Shown here: positions 18,931 to 31,215 of the stretch, piece after piece
Layout of the letters: each line of letters begins with the position of its first letter
Numbering within the stretch: the stretch's first letter is position 1
Source: Thermomucor indicae-seudaticae
Taxonomy: Eukaryota > Mucoromycota > Mucoromycetes > Mucorales > Lichtheimiaceae
NCBI GenBank assembly: GCA_000787465.1
Contig: JSYX01000309.1
Location: 1 to 40,050 of the forward strand
Length of the DNA stretch: 40,050 nt
Reading direction: 5' to 3'
Position numbers and translations under genes: made by a program
Notes under the pieces: generated by a model
Told to the model about the DNA's origin: nothing
The model's input: the letters and a program-made list of their open reading frames with translations, nothing else
Database searches by the model: none

Positions 18931-20635
18931 ATGTCTGCCATCCGTGCTTTCTCCATGTTGTCCAAGGTAAGTACTCGATGTTGGGGGGAGGCAGATACAT
19001 GAATGCTTATGTCTATATATATATGATAGGGTGCTGCTGCTAACGCTACTCGGCCCGCTGCATTTACTGCTGCTCGCGCATACTCTACCAAAGTCAAGGT
19101 AAAAAGACGACAACAACAACAACAACAACTTCTTTTTACAAGGCAAGCCAACGGATGTGTGATAATGGAACATGTGTGTGTATAGACCTTGAAGGAACGT
19201 CTTGCCGAGTTGATTCCGGAGAAGCAGGCTGAAGTCAAGGCCTTCCGCAAGGAGTACGGCAGCAAGGTGCTTGGTGAAGTGACAGTGGACATGGCATACG
19301 GTGGTATGCGTGGCATCAAGGGTCTTATCTGGGAAGGCTCTGTGTTGGACCCTGAGGAAGGTATCCGTTTCCGCGGGCTGACGATCCCGGAGTGCCAGAA
19401 GCTGTTGCCGTCAGCACCCGGTGGCGAGGAGCCCCTGCCCGAGTCTCTGTTCTGGTTGCTGGTGACCGGTGAAGTGCCTACGCAGGAGCAAGTCCAGCAG
19501 CTGTCTGCCGAGTGGGCTGCCCGGTCTTCGATCCCCGAATTCGTCGAGGAACTCATTGACCGCTGCCCCAAGACGCTGCACCCGATGGCTCAGTTCTCGC
19601 TCGCGATCAACGCGCTCCAGCACGAGTCTGTGTTTGCCAAGGCCTACTCGGAGGGTATCCACAAGTCCAAGTACTGGGAGCCCACCTTTGAGGACACCAT
19701 GAACCTGATTGCCAAGCTGCCCAAGGTCGCGGCCCGCATCTACCGCAACGTCTACAAGGACGGCAAGCTCCCCGAAATTGACCCCACCAAGGACTACTCG
19801 TACAACTTTGCCAAGCTCTTGGGCTACGAATCCAACAAGGACTTTGTTGAACTCATGCGTCTCTACCTCACCATTCACTCGGACCACGAAGGTGGTAACG
19901 TCTCTGCCCACACGTAAGTAATCATGATTGGGAGGGCTAAAAGAGAAAGAGAGAGACAGAGAACCAACATGAACGTTTGTTTTGTTTTTGGATAGGACCC
20001 ACTTGGTCGGTTCTGCTCTTTCGGACCCTTACCTTGCCTTTGCCGCTGGTCTGAACGGTTTGGCTGGTCCTCTGCACGGTCTTGCCAACCAGGAAGTGTT
20101 GCGCTGGACCTTGAAGCTCAAGGACACGATTGGCCTCGACGCGTCGGAAGAACAGATCAAGAAGTACCTCTGGGACACTCTGAACAGCGGTCAGGTTGTG
20201 CCTGGTTATGGTCACGCAGTCCTCCGCAAGACCGACCCTCGCTACACTGCTCAGCGTGAATTTGCCCTCAAGCACTTGCCCGAAGACCCTCTCTTCAAGC
20301 TGGTCTCCAAACTGTATCACATTGTGGTATGTATACACATGGGGCTTACTCAAAGAACGATCCATTGATTCATTTTGTTTTTTATTATTTAGCCTGGTGT
20401 TCTTACTGAACACGGCAAGACCAAGAACCCTTGGCCCAACGTCGACGCCCACTCTGGTGTCTTGCTCCAGTACTATGGCTTGAAGGAACAGGACTACTAC
20501 ACCGTCCTCTTTGGTGTCTCGCGTGCCTTGGGTGTTACTGCTCAGTTGATCTGGGACCGTGCTCTGGGCATGCCTCTGGAACGTCCAAAGTCTTACAGCA
20601 CCGCCCACCTCAAGAAGATGTTTGGTGCTAACTAA
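18931..20635 (+). CDS. CIT1: Citrate synthase, mitochondrial
   Basis: Condenses acetyl-CoA with oxaloacetate to citrate, the entry step of the TCA cycle. Five exons: 18931-18966, 19030-19098, 19186-19913, 19996-20326 and 20393-20635, 468 residues, in phase. The first two short exons encode a presequence ([12 protein letters not shown], then [14 protein letters not shown]) with Arg and hydroxylated residues and no acids. The catalytic trio is visible: His in [12 protein letters not shown], His in [16 protein letters not shown] and Asp in NVDAHSG. The protein ends in GAN with no peroxisomal targeting signal, consistent with a mitochondrial form. Third positions are strongly C/G-biased compared with neighbours, as expected for a highly expressed gene. 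AATAAA at 20782-20787 is a likely polyadenylation signal. Confidence 0.96.
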
Positions 20636-21389
20636 GTCCGTCGTTCCTAAAAAAAACTCTATCTCTCGCGTACATTTCTCTCTCTCTCTATCTGTCACAA
20701 CTTTCTTTTTTTCTTCCCCACCCATTCATGTGTCTTTTAGACTTTCATGTTGTAAATTTGTTCCCCCTTTTGTCCAAAATGAATAAAGTAAGAACGAAAG
20801 TTCATGGTTCAAATGATGAGTGGCTTTTCTGTGTTACCAGAGATAAGATGTCCGTAACGCTTATGGAAAGGTTTCGAAAGATCTTATCAGTTTGTTTCCT
20901 TCATATCAATCCCTGGAAATCTCTGCTCAGTGGGTGGGGGATGTTGCCCTGAACTTTAAGCAAATCTCAAGACGGGAAAAGTTTATCGTTTAGGCGGGTG
21001 TGTGCTTGTGTAACGCCAGGTCCCAAATGACGTGCCCGGGTAAACGTTCTAATACCTCAATTTAATTCACAAACCGAAATGATCTCTCTATCGACCCGCC
21101 AAAATGAAGCGTGTTTTAAGCGTTGAGGCATGTGACTTTTTCGGCAGGGATCGTGAGCAAGCCCCCATGGGGCATATTTCTACTGGGCGGGGGGGAGTGA
21201 CACACGATCCACCGTTATATGTAGAAGGTTCCAGATAATGTTTTGGAGATGTGCCTGGAATACATTGTCAACTAGGGTCACCAACACCGATCGATGGGCA
21301 ACAAGAAGCTTTTTGCAAACAAACTAGCGCAGCAAGGCGAATCAAACAGACGGTGTTCGAGAATATACAGTCTTTCCTGAGTTTGAGAA
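20636..21389. other. 3' flank of citrate synthase and unassigned DNA
   Basis: The first 150 bases are the 3' untranslated region, with pyrimidine tracts and AATAAA at 20782. From about 20990 to 21389 no coding frame, tRNA or repeat was recognised. GC content is mixed, with a run of seven G near 21190. Confidence 0.4.
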
Positions 21390-21865
21390 TGTTCGTCCCG
21401 TTATCCGGACCAGGAACTGGTTTCAGGGGGCCAGTTACGTTTGCTTAAATTATGATCCGGTGGGCGCCTTACCAATGAAAAAGAACTTGACCAATTAGAA
21501 ATTCCTCGGTGGAAATGCCAATGGAAAAGAACAATAACCAATTAGGCTGTGGACTTGAACCAATTGGGAAAATGAGAACCAATCAGATGGAACGCCGTTT
21601 CAAAAGTCGACATGGCGGCTTACCCCAGATTCCCACATCACCCATCCTTGTGCTAACCCACGCAGATGAGGGGGCAACCGATGCTGATTGAAAACTATAT
21701 CCGATCACCTTGGGGCCTTGTAAATGAAAAAAGAAAATGATAACATACATAACGAGCGTACCAGCACAAATGTATAGTGGCTTGTATTTTGGTCTCAATA
21801 ACGCAGTGTATCTAGTAAAGTAATTTACTACCTCATTGAAAGACTGTTACCATTGAGACAAGAAG
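21390..21865 (-). repeat. Dispersed repeat, copy 2 (inverted, six CCAAT boxes)
   Basis: Reverse complement of the element at 7375-7930, sharing its blocks in the same order. On the plus strand this copy has CCAAT at 21472, 21491, 21518, 21538, 21560 and 21579, all in one orientation and spaced 19-27 bases. Copy 1 keeps three of these (7767, 7798, 7818 on its plus strand as ATTGG) and has a degenerate remnant near 7738. There is no coding frame. It ends near the 3' side of SEC21. CCAAT is the NF-Y/HAP complex site in fungi, so the array could act as an enhancer or insulator; that is inference. Confidence 0.75.
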
Positions 21866-22158
21866 CATTATCTCACTGATGCTTAGTTTCTCTTTACATT
21901 TCATCGCGCCTGGGCGTCACTGGCAACCTTAAAACGCGTTTGTTTTCCAACTACTACTACAAAGATATGACCCATCATTGACGCCCAAAGCCATCAATCA
22001 CCCCAGTCAATACTCCCCCGCCACCTTCAGAGCCACTTGAAACTCAACCATTAACCTGGCCCACCACCCTGTATTAATCGATGATGATTGCTGGTTGGAA
22101 AAAGAAAAAACTACTAGATATCGTTTATAAAAGAAAAAAGAGGGGAAACTTCTTTGTT
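21866..22158. other. 3' flank of SEC21, no gene seen
   Basis: AT-rich DNA with AGAAAAAAGAGGGG before the SEC21 stop on the opposite strand. A TTTATAAAAG near 22126-22135 resembles a plus-strand TATA box, but no gene starts downstream. Confidence 0.35.
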
Positions 22159-25100
22159 TTACGCAATGGCAGATAACACGATTTGGGCTACATTGATATC
22201 CGTACTTCGTACCGCAAGTTCAAACGCGACGCCTGTCGCACTACTAAACGTCATTCGGCATCGTGCCAAAAGTTTGCTGCTACCCAAAAACGTGCCAGCC
22301 AAAAGCAGCGTATGCACCGTGTTGCTCTTGGGTAATGCGCTGTCTTCGAGTGCTTGCATACCGAGTAAATCAATAATCGACGTGCATGCAACTAATGCGC
22401 GCTTTTTGCTTTAGCATCCCATCATACGCCTTTCCGCCTTTTCCTTACCTTTAAGATTCGGTGCTTTTTCTTTATCGAGTGCAAACGTCTCCACCGCTTC
22501 GTTCTCTGCCAGAGCCTCCCACTCTTCCGCAAAGCTCGACACATACGTCGGCCGGATATAATCGCTCGTCAACACCTCAATGTCTTCCACCTGATACTCG
22601 TCCTCGTAGCCTTCCGGATCCGGTTCGCCCGTCGCTGGGTCGCAGTCCTTGACCTCAAACTTGAGCGTGTTTGTAAAGTTGACTAATCAATCGAAACATG
22701 GTCAATATCTACCATTCATTACTTCTTTTGCTGCGCTACTCCAATCGTTACCTGCAGGGAAATCTTCTTCCTCCTTCTCGAACGCAACGTAGATCGTACC
22801 GGGCACATTATATTCGAGTTTCGCCACCGGCACCTCCGCCACTTTGACCAGCCCGCAGTCGGCCACTTCAGGCTGCATCACCATCACCACGTTCTCCAAT
22901 AACTGGTCGTTGAGCGTGTTTGTCACGTTGAATTGGAACACAATGTGCTTGTTGAACGTGTGCTTGATGCAGTGCACCACGTACTCCGTCTCGCTCTCGG
23001 TCAGTTCAACAGGTTTGCTCGTGCTCTTGAACAGCGAGCCAAAGTCGGCAAATTCAGGGATGGCTGCCAGCTGTTCGGCATACGCCGCTTGCTGATCCAA
23101 ACTGCTGGTAGTGGTGGTAGTAGTAGTAGTAGGACCACCGGGAGTGGCAGGTGCAGCACCAGCAGCGGGAGCAGTACCTGGTTTCGCAGCAGAACTGGGT
23201 CGTAACATGGGTGTAGGCGTAATATCCTGTGTCCGGAGCCCTAAGATACTTGCTGCATTAGAAAACCAGGAGCGCTTTGGATAGCCCCCGCCCACAGCAA
23301 TGGTTTTTTTCCTTACGTCGTCTTTCCTCTTCTTCTTGTGCTTTGCTGATGACCGGAACAGACTCCAGATTGAATTCCTGCTCAGCACTCATTGGACTAT
23401 TCACGTATTCGACCAGTTGACGTTCAAGCGTAGGTAATGCAAAAGTGGCGTCTGAGGAGCGCGCGCGGTAAGCAGATCCGTTTTTCATTGGAACACGACC
23501 ATATCAGATACGTTACCATCCTTCACATACACCTTTGCAATGATTTGGTTACCCATGAGTGCCAATGCCAGAGCGGCACGGTCGCGGACCTCGTCGTCCG
23601 TATCATCGAGGCATCTTCTGGGTGCGTCAGCCCCGCGCGCGGGGTGGAATTCGAAATCACATATCTCTCTACCTCCTTACCTGGTCAGAAGCACAGTAAC
23701 ACTCTGCTTCACGTTCGCATCGTCCACATGGAGCCCAAACTTGGCCAGCGCATTCACCGCAGCCGCTCGCACAATCGAATTTTCCAGGATCACACGATTA
23801 TAAATGTATCGGATATATTTGGTCGGCGTGGCTGTCTTTGGACCCTCGACACCAAGCAAGTGAAGTACGCGCACAGAAAGCTTGGTAAATTCACAATCCT
23901 CAATGAATTCACAGAGGTGCGAAAGTGCTTTTTCAACCCCGCATCAGTGATCCTGGCGATCAAACTGAAAAAAAACACCCTCACCTGCATCCTTGCTGTC
24001 AGGAATAAACTTGACCATATCAAAGATGGCTTCAATCACCGTCTTCTTGAACTCATAGCCGCCTTCGTCGCGCAACACGCTGCTCAAGAACGACAGCATC
24101 ACCGCTTGTTTCGATGGGAACTTGAGGCACAGCGACCGGATCGCTTCGACCACAATCACCTTGAACTCATCCGATATCTCGCTCATAAACCCGCTGATCT
24201 GCTTCATCAACCGATCCACAGACGCCTCGTTGCCCGTCTTTAAGAGCGTCGTGATCGCAAACGTCGCAATGCTGCGGTTCTGGTCCGTGATCAGGTTCTC
24301 CATATCCAGGTTGCACGGTGACACCGCCGCCGACTTCGTGAGCGACAGGTTGTTGAGGATCCGGATAGCGGCAAAGCGCAGCGTCGGTTTCGGAGACGAC
24401 AAGAACAGTTGTAAAACTAGCATCCAAATCGCGTCGTTAATTAGCCCATACAATGCAGCCCCCCCTCTTTCTGTCACGCACCAGAGATGGCCGGGTAAAG
24501 CTCTTTGGAGGAAGCATCAGGGATCTCACAAATCGCGCGGGCCGCTTCCAGGTTGACCATATCGCTCTTGTGTCGCAGGAATCCTTCCAAAAGCTCATAG
24601 ATGCGACGCGTTGACCTATCCCACTTGTCTCTTAGTACGCGCTCTCTCTTTGCCCAACCGCCTCGTGAATAATTTACCCAGGATCCTCCTCCATCACCTT
24701 GCAAGCATAACGGATCAACAGACAAATGGCCGCCGGGTTCTTCAGTGGACTGCTGCTACCACCGCCGCCGCCCAAGAAACCTCCTCCGCTCTTGGTTCCC
24801 GAAAACGTCTGGACAAGCTTCGCCACCGCCATCCGGTCGTGCTGCCGAAGGAGATACAAAAGGCCGAGCGCGTGGTATTGTGTACAGTTGCTGTTGGAGA
24901 TCACCGCCTGGGACTGGCTGGACGACGAGGACGAGCTGCCAAAGCTGGACATGTAGCTGGACGCGGCCGACGCGAAACTGCTGGAGACGGATGATTTGGT
25001 GTGCGCTGCCTCTTGGACCTCGTTCGTCCATCGACGGATGATGTCCTTGGCGACCTTGAACAGATGGTACGATGAGACGAGGGCGGCGGACGACACCGAG

Positions 25101-25862
25101 GGTGTCTTGTCCACAATGGACGCCTTTAAGATTCTTTCGATGCCTTGGATCATGGACGGCTAATGGTGGCCTCGAATTGATCATACTGTCCCCATCCTCT
25201 CTACTCTCTATGGCGCGGTCACTTACATCGGTAATCAGACAAAGCGCTCGGATCGCGTTCGCACGATACACGGTCTCTTGCTTTGTTTGGATATCCTTGA
25301 TCAGCGACTGTGTGACCATGATCACATCTTCGGCCGTGTTGGAGAGTTCCTTGATCACCAGATACATCATTTGCCGTAAAGAGGTCTATAGCCACGTCAG
25401 TCGCCCGCCCCCCTGATTCTTACTACTACTACTACCCGCGACCGACAAACTTACGTCTTTGGACTGAAAGAGCTTGGTCACGTTAAAGAACAGGTCCGTC
25501 GCTTCCTTGACATTAAACGGCTCGCCGAGGTAAAGCAGATAGATGATTTTCGTCAGTAACAAGCGGCATTTTCGCACGTTGATGGGTGAGTCGTTGAAAG
25601 CTCGCGCTTCTTGTAATACCGTCGTCTTGTTGAGATGATAGAACAATCCGAAATCACCTGCTAAACAGGTGAACAACCATCCACATTAGCACCAGATCTG
25701 GATCGTCCAAGCATAAACGAGCTCTCTCTCTGTCTCTCTCTGCAAGATTATTCCCCCCCTCCAATGTCCGCGTCCCACATCGTTGTCCTTTCCGCTGTAC
25801 CGAAAAAAAGAGAGAGCAAAGAGGTATTTACCGCTGTCTTCGTCCCGCTTGCCGTAGCTCAT
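22159..25862 (-). CDS. SEC21: Coatomer subunit gamma (COPI, Sec21)
   Basis: Core subunit of the COPI coat that retrieves proteins from Golgi to ER. Eleven exons: 25862-25832, 25657-25455, 25385-25227, 25159-24678, 24615-24482, 24416-23985, 23927-23517, 23451-23317, 23252-22752, 22682-22449 and 22391-22159, 984 residues, all phases closing. The N-terminus [11 protein letters not shown] followed by [19 protein letters not shown] is diagnostic. HEAT-like trunk repeats follow ([66 protein letters not shown]). After a Thr/Pro/Gly-rich hinge at about 23110-23220, the appendage domain runs to the end ([28 protein letters not shown]). An inserted Ser/Gly-rich loop in exon 4 (24750-24990) makes it longer than the roughly 870-935 residues of animal and yeast versions. 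The exon 6/7 and 10/11 acceptors are chosen by phase; nearer AG dinucleotides would bring stops. Confidence 0.95.
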
Positions 25863-26402
25863 GCTGACATATACTAGATTACAATGGGCGCACCCTCAAT
25901 GGCTCTCTTTGTTTTTTGTGATGGATTGCCTATAGGACAAGCAGATGACCGCGGAAATACAGTCAGTACCTTAGGTGGGTTAGGTGGCACACTTTCCCCG
26001 ATCGATCGTAAGCGCTGAGAATTTCCCCGCTTTGGGTCCAATGAAATCTTTTTTTCTGGCAAGCGTCCTGGTTTTTCATAGCAAGTTGATATGTAGAATA
26101 GAAGAGCTCTACACGCATTTAGAACTCGTGCTGATTCGCACGCTTTGGGCGATATCACCTCAGGATATCATTGTTTTGTTTTTTGGGTAAAAGGCTATCC
26201 CTAGTTTTCGTCTATTTCTGCTCAAGTGCCAGCGCCCATAGTCTAATTGTTTTAACTCAAATCGATCATGTCGTAACCAGAAAGACTGTATCCAGTGTTT
26301 AAAATAAAGGAAGACCCTCGATGTGGGGGGTGGAGGGGTGGATTGACAGGCCCAAATTCTGTACGTACGAACGTATGTAGGGCGGGGAAACTTCCGCCGC
26401 CC
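25863..26402. promoter_or_regulatory. Divergent promoter region, SEC21 and the ThiF-like gene
   Basis: 540 bases between divergent starts. Pyrimidine tracts lie near the SEC21 side. A short GC-rich stretch (26320-26345, G runs) lies near the ThiF-like start. No coding frame or known element was supported. Confidence 0.4.
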
Positions 26403-28125
26403 ATGTCGATGCTTTTCGTGGACAAGCTTCTCGACTTTTGGAGCCGGCAAAACCAGGCCACGCGTCTGGCCCTGACCGTCGCGACCGCCTCGACCCTCAC
26501 CGCCACCAGCATCCTCACCATCCAGGCCGTGCGAAAGCGAGCACGACGGCAATCGCTTCTCGATCGCGAACAGCGACCTGCAAGCAGCAGCAGCAGCAGC
26601 AGCAGCAGCACTGCATTCGATTTCCTCCACAGCACGAATGACGACTTTAATGAATCGCTGATTCAAGAGCAGCTGTCCCAGTACGTCGAGTTTCTGGGCC
26701 ACGACCGCGTTGAAAAGCTGCGCAAGTCGTTTGTGATTGTCGTGGGCGCCGGCGGCGTCGGGTCGTGGGCGGCCTTGATGCTGGCGCGCGCAGGCGTCCA
26801 GCAGATCCGCATCATTGATTTCGACCAGGTCACGCTCAGCAGTCTGAACCGGCACGCGGTCGCGACGCTGGACGATGTCGGCACGCCCAAGGTCACGGCG
26901 ATCAAGAAGCATTTGGAGCGGATCGCGCCGTTTGTGCATGTCGATAGCCGGATCGAGCTCTTTACACACGAAACGGCCGATCGATTGCTGGAAGGTATGT
27001 CTCTTTTTTTTTTGATTCCAAGACGAGGAGAAGAAGAACAAACCTGACGTGTTTTTTCCAGGTGACCCGGATTATGTCGTCGACGCGATAGACAACATTG
27101 ATACAAAGCTGTATTTGATAAAGTACTGCCACGATCGCAAACTGCCGGTCATTAGCTCCATGGGCGCCGGGGCCAAGGCCGATCCGTCGCGGATTCAGAT
27201 GGCTGATATCAGTGGAACGCTTGGTAAGTTCACTGGCCAGAACCACGGACAGATGCCGGTGGGATACTTATAATCATTCTTTAGAGGATCCACTGGCGCG
27301 CGCCGTCCGACGCAAGTTGAAAAAGATGGGAGTCGAGGACGGGGTGCCCGTTGTGTACTCTGCCGAAAAGCCGCATCACGTCAAACTCTTGCCACTCGGT
27401 AAATCTATTCTGGGGAGAGAGAGGGAGGGAGCTCGAGGGACTCATGTGTTGTATTGCATGCAGATGCAGAAAAGGTCGCTGAAGCTGACGACTTTGCTGC
27501 GCTACCGGACTTTCGCGCTCGGATCTTGCCCGTGCTGGGCACGATACCGAGCATGTTTGGCATGACCATCGCGACGTACGTGATCCTCCGACTTGCCGAG
27601 TATCCTGGCTTCGAACCGCTGGTCATCAAGTTGCGCGAAGGTCTGTACACCCGCCTGCATCGTGATCTGATGGCACGAGAAAAAAATCATTACGGGAACA
27701 AGTAAGTCCTCGTATCGTCCAAAAAAAGAGAGAGCATATTGATTGAATCCGATGGCGGCAGGATATGCCCGCTGGATATACGCGACGTGGCTTACATCTT
27801 TGAGGAAATGTGGCAGGCAAGGAGCATTCTGTCTGGGCCGAGCGACAAGCTGGCCTTGACGCGATGGGACAGAAGCAAACCGCTGTCGTACTTTAACACG
27901 GTCTGTATGACGCGACACGAAGCGAATGCGCATGATAAGCTCCCGCCTGGTACGGACCTTCGATCGCACTATGGCGACAGTAAGTTTGTCTGGTAACTGA
28001 AGTTAAGAAGCGGGCGTTCTTCGTTCTGAACCCCTGTCTGTTTGTCTGCAGGTGTATGTGACATGGTGCAAGACAAGTTTAGAACAGAGCAAAGGATCCG
28101 TGATAGATGGGACAATGTGTTTTAA
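26403..28125 (+). CDS. tRNA threonylcarbamoyladenosine dehydratase (Tcd1/Tcd2, ThiF/E1-like)
   Basis: Uses ATP to convert t6A37 of ANN-decoding tRNAs to its cyclic form; yeast Tcd1 and Tcd2 act at the mitochondrial outer membrane. Six exons: 26403-26994, 27062-27223, 27285-27398, 27464-27701, 27762-27979 and 28052-28125, 465 residues. Residues about 18-40 form a membrane helix (LALTVATASTLTATSILTI) followed by KRARR, a plausible outer-membrane anchor. The adenylation fold is clear: VIVVGAGGVGSWAALMLARAG, IIDFDQVTLSSLNRH, then DYVVDAIDNIDTK and VISSMGAGAKADP. Downstream are KPHHVKLLPL and LGTIPSMFG, typical of this subfamily and not of ubiquitin E1 enzymes. Which of the two yeast paralogues it matches is not decided. 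Its stop is only 71 bases from that of the convergent trehalose gene. Confidence 0.9.
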
Positions 28126-28196
28126 TCACACACTAAAGTTGCTTTTTTTTATTGCACGTTTTTCAAAAACTGATAAATGACTCGTTGACATCCCGA

Positions 28197-31100
28197 CTAT
28201 ACACGAAGCGGCGGCGGGGGCGCTGGCTGCTCGTTTTGGAACGCGAGCTTCTTGAGGACGTCGATGAACTGATTTGGCGTTTCGACGTGCCAGACGGCCA
28301 AGGTCCTCTTGTCGGCGGGCCCGATCGTTATGGTGAACGCGATCTGGTTCACGCCGCCTCGCTTCATATTCGCCAGGACGCGAAACATGTCCTCGTCCGT
28401 CTTGTCGTCGCCGGCGCACAGGACAAAGGTCGCGTCCGGGTGCTGCGACACGCCGCGCTTGATGACCTCGCCCTTGTTGATCGCCGTCGGCCGGACCTCG
28501 AGCGTCTTTTTGCCCACGAGCGTTTCGACGGGCAGCTTGCTGATCACGGATTGTTCCAAATGGGTCTGACATTCTTTGGCCTGGAAGGCTCTGATGAAGA
28601 AAAAGGGGGTTATATGTGTATCAAGGGAACGACCCTATTTCTATTTGTTTACCCGAATTTGGGATCGGCTGTGCGGTAATGCCAAGTCAAGGCGCACCGC
28701 TTGTTCTCGATAAAACTGCCGGGCGTGCGCTCAGTGTAGTACTGAAAGATCTCCAACACGTCGTCTTTCCATCCCATATCAATGTGTTCCATCATGCTGG
28801 TCGCCTTGGTTTTGCCCGGGTCGCGGATGAAGCAGCCGTGCTCACCGGACAGTCCGAGGTTCGGGATATGGCCCAGCCACTGTTCAAGTGTTGACTGATA
28901 GATAGAGCGGGTATCAGTCACTTGTCATTTTCTTTCTTTTCTCAAAAGGGAGATATAGATAGAGCGTTACCTGGTCGCGACCGGACACGACCCAGACAAT
29001 GTTGCTGGGATCAGCACAGAGCTTCTCCAGCGTCCGAAGCGTGTCTGGCGACGGGGCTGCGTCTTCTGGCTTTTCGCAAATGTTGGTCAATGTCCCCTGC
29101 GAATAAAGCCTTGAGTGGTGCGCATGAATTTTTAACGATGGACGATGAACTCACGTCATAGTCAAAGAAGAAGAGCCGCTTTTGCGACGCATTGAATTCA
29201 ATCATGAGCCGGTTCGAGTCCAATGCCGGGGTTGGGCCGAGATACGATTCTTTGGCTGCGCTGTTGACGAGGTCCTTGACAAGCGAGTCAGCCCAGTACG
29301 CAGCCGTGTGGCTGTTGACGAACTCGTCCAGTTGCTATTTGCTCTGGTCAAAATCACACTGCAGACATCTCTCTCTCTGTGTGTGTTCTATGCTCACCTT
29401 GAACTTTTGCAGTTTCTCTTCTTCTTTCATGGTGAGAGAGTCGTGGATCGCGGCCGCGACGTCCGCATAGTCCCACGGGTTCACAATGACGGCGGCGCTC
29501 AGGCTGCGTGCGGTGCCAGTGAACTCGGACAGGATCAGCAGCGGGCTCTGCTGGCCGTACTTCTGCGCGACGACAAACTCGAAGCTGGTGGTGTTCATGC
29601 CGTCCGCGGTGGGCGTGACGAGCATCACGTCCGCGACGGTCAGCAGCGCATAGTACTCGTCGCGGTCAATGTGCTGGTGGTAGTGCTGGACGGGCGAGAA
29701 CTCGAGCGAGCCGAACTTGCTGTTGATCCGGCTGACGGCCTCGGCGATCTTGGTTTCCAGACGCGGTGATTCGAGCACACCGGGCGACGTGACTTGAATC
29801 AGCACAACCTGGTACTAAGTCAGTAAGTCTGGCTGCTTTTTTTCTTGACAGTCCAATGAACGAAAGACTGACTTGCCTTGTTTCGCCATTCAGGATAATC
29901 CTGCAGAAACTTTTCAAACGACTCGAGCTTCTGCAGCACGCCCTTGACAGGGTCCAGCTTATCGCGCCCGACAATGATCTTTTTGCCCTTGTACTTTTCA
30001 CGCATGACGTTCAGCTTGGGCTGCACGCCCGGATGCAGACAGTTCTGCCGGACCCGGTCGACGTCGATGCCAATCGGATGGATGCCGATCGACACCAGGT
30101 TGCCATTCGCTTCGAGCCCGGACGGCGTGTACTCGTATCCCAGGATGCGCGTGCAGTTCGACAGGAAATGCCGCGCGTAGTTGTATGTCTGGAACGCCAC
30201 CAGATTCGCGCCAAGCATGCCCAGCAAGATATCCTTGCGGCCTAAAAACGGTCAAGTCGTCAGATCTTTCTTGCTTCTCAAAGAGAGAGAGACAGACTTA
30301 CGAGGCAGGCAGCGGAAAATTTCCGAGCTTACAAACTGGGCATGGACAAAGATGCCAATCCGGGCATCCGGCAGTCTCTCGCGTATCATTTGAGGTAAAA
30401 GGAACAAATGGTAGTCATGCACAAGGACTGGTTCATTAGCACTGAGAGATATGCAGACGGAGACAGACAAGGAAATGCAGGCTTACTGAGATCACCGGGC
30501 TCGTAGTGTTCTACCACGACATTGGCAAACATCTGGTTCACCTTGACATAGGCCTCCCAATAGCTCTTTTCGTCCACGGTTTCGGCCCACATGACATAAT
30601 GCAGCAGCGGCCACAAAACTTGAAATCGATGTGTGTGTTATACAATCACAAGAATGATAGATACAAACAAACATGAGATGCATTTTTACCTTGTTTGCAA
30701 TAACCCTCATAGTGCCCGTACGCCAACTTGTCCTCGATAAAGACCGGGACCATGTCATGTTTCGCAAGCAGCAGCGACCGCAGACTGTCGCGTTCGCGGT
30801 CCGTCAGCTGTTCGGCCGCGACGTGATCGCGCGTCTCGCTCACGATGTTGCCTGTCGCACCAATGTACAGGCTCGGGTACTGGGCCTTGAGCGAGTCGAT
30901 GCCGGCGTACATGGCCGAGTGGCCCCGGCGCAGCGACAGCCGCCACTGCGGGGTCTCGCCGAGCTCGGCGATCGTCGAGCGGCGCCTGGCGAGCTGCGAG
31001 ATCGGCGCGCTGCCGTCGCTGGTGCGCCGCTGCCGAAAAAAGGCGGCGCGTGGTTGTTGTTGTTGTTGTTCGTTGCGGTTCAAGACGCATTCAAATGGCA

Positions 31101-31215
31101 CTTGGTTCACCACGTTCAGGATCTTGCCTGTCACTTGGGCGCTGCTCCCGCGTTGTCGCGCGAGTAGTTGTGTTAACCGGTCTGTATCGATCGCGGCGCT
31201 TCCAGAGGCAACCAT
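28197..31215 (-). CDS. Trehalose-6-phosphate phosphatase with TPS-like domain (Tps2-type)
   Basis: Nine exons: 31215-30690, 30618-30487, 30427-30302, 30241-29877, 29808-29398, 29334-29155, 29096-28971, 28894-28653 and 28590-28197; 833 residues in phase. The N-terminal glycosyltransferase-20 domain keeps VHDYHLFLLPQ, YNYARHF, GIHPIGIDVDR and DGMN. The phosphatase domain begins with FFFDYDGTLTNI, the acid-phosphatase Asp motif, then VVSGRDQ, LSGEHGCFIRD and AGDDKTDEDMF. The synthase domain looks only partly conserved: the loop equivalent to VDRLDYIKG reads RDKLDPVKG, and the N-terminal Arg and Gly-Gly motif that binds substrate is not evident. That fits Tps2, where the domain is structural. The intron at 29876-29809 is GC-AG. 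The exon 3 acceptor is the second AG (after CTAATGAACCAG), needed for the frame and for ILVHDYH. An upstream in-frame Met (31362) would add 49 residues. Confidence 0.92.

Noticed and set aside
19411..19911. Minus-strand frame of 166 codons
   Set aside because: Antisense of the citrate synthase exon with strong codon bias; no motif.
24756..25370. Minus-strand frame of 204 codons overlapping SEC21 exons 3 and 4
   Set aside because: Starts in frame with exon 3 but runs through the intron at 25226-25160 and then reads exon 4 in the wrong frame; the spliced model restores Sec21 motifs.
26160..27041. Long minus-strand frame of 293 codons over the ThiF-like gene
   Set aside because: It is the reverse of a GC-rich exon with clear E1-like motifs on the plus strand; its protein is low-complexity Arg/Gly/Asp with no family signature.
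29205..29230. GGTTCGAGTCC, a tRNA B-box look-alike
   Set aside because: Lies in coding sequence of the trehalose gene; no A box or cloverleaf arms are placed correctly around it.
30687..31167. Plus-strand frame of 164 codons
   Set aside because: Antisense of the GC-rich first exon of the trehalose gene.
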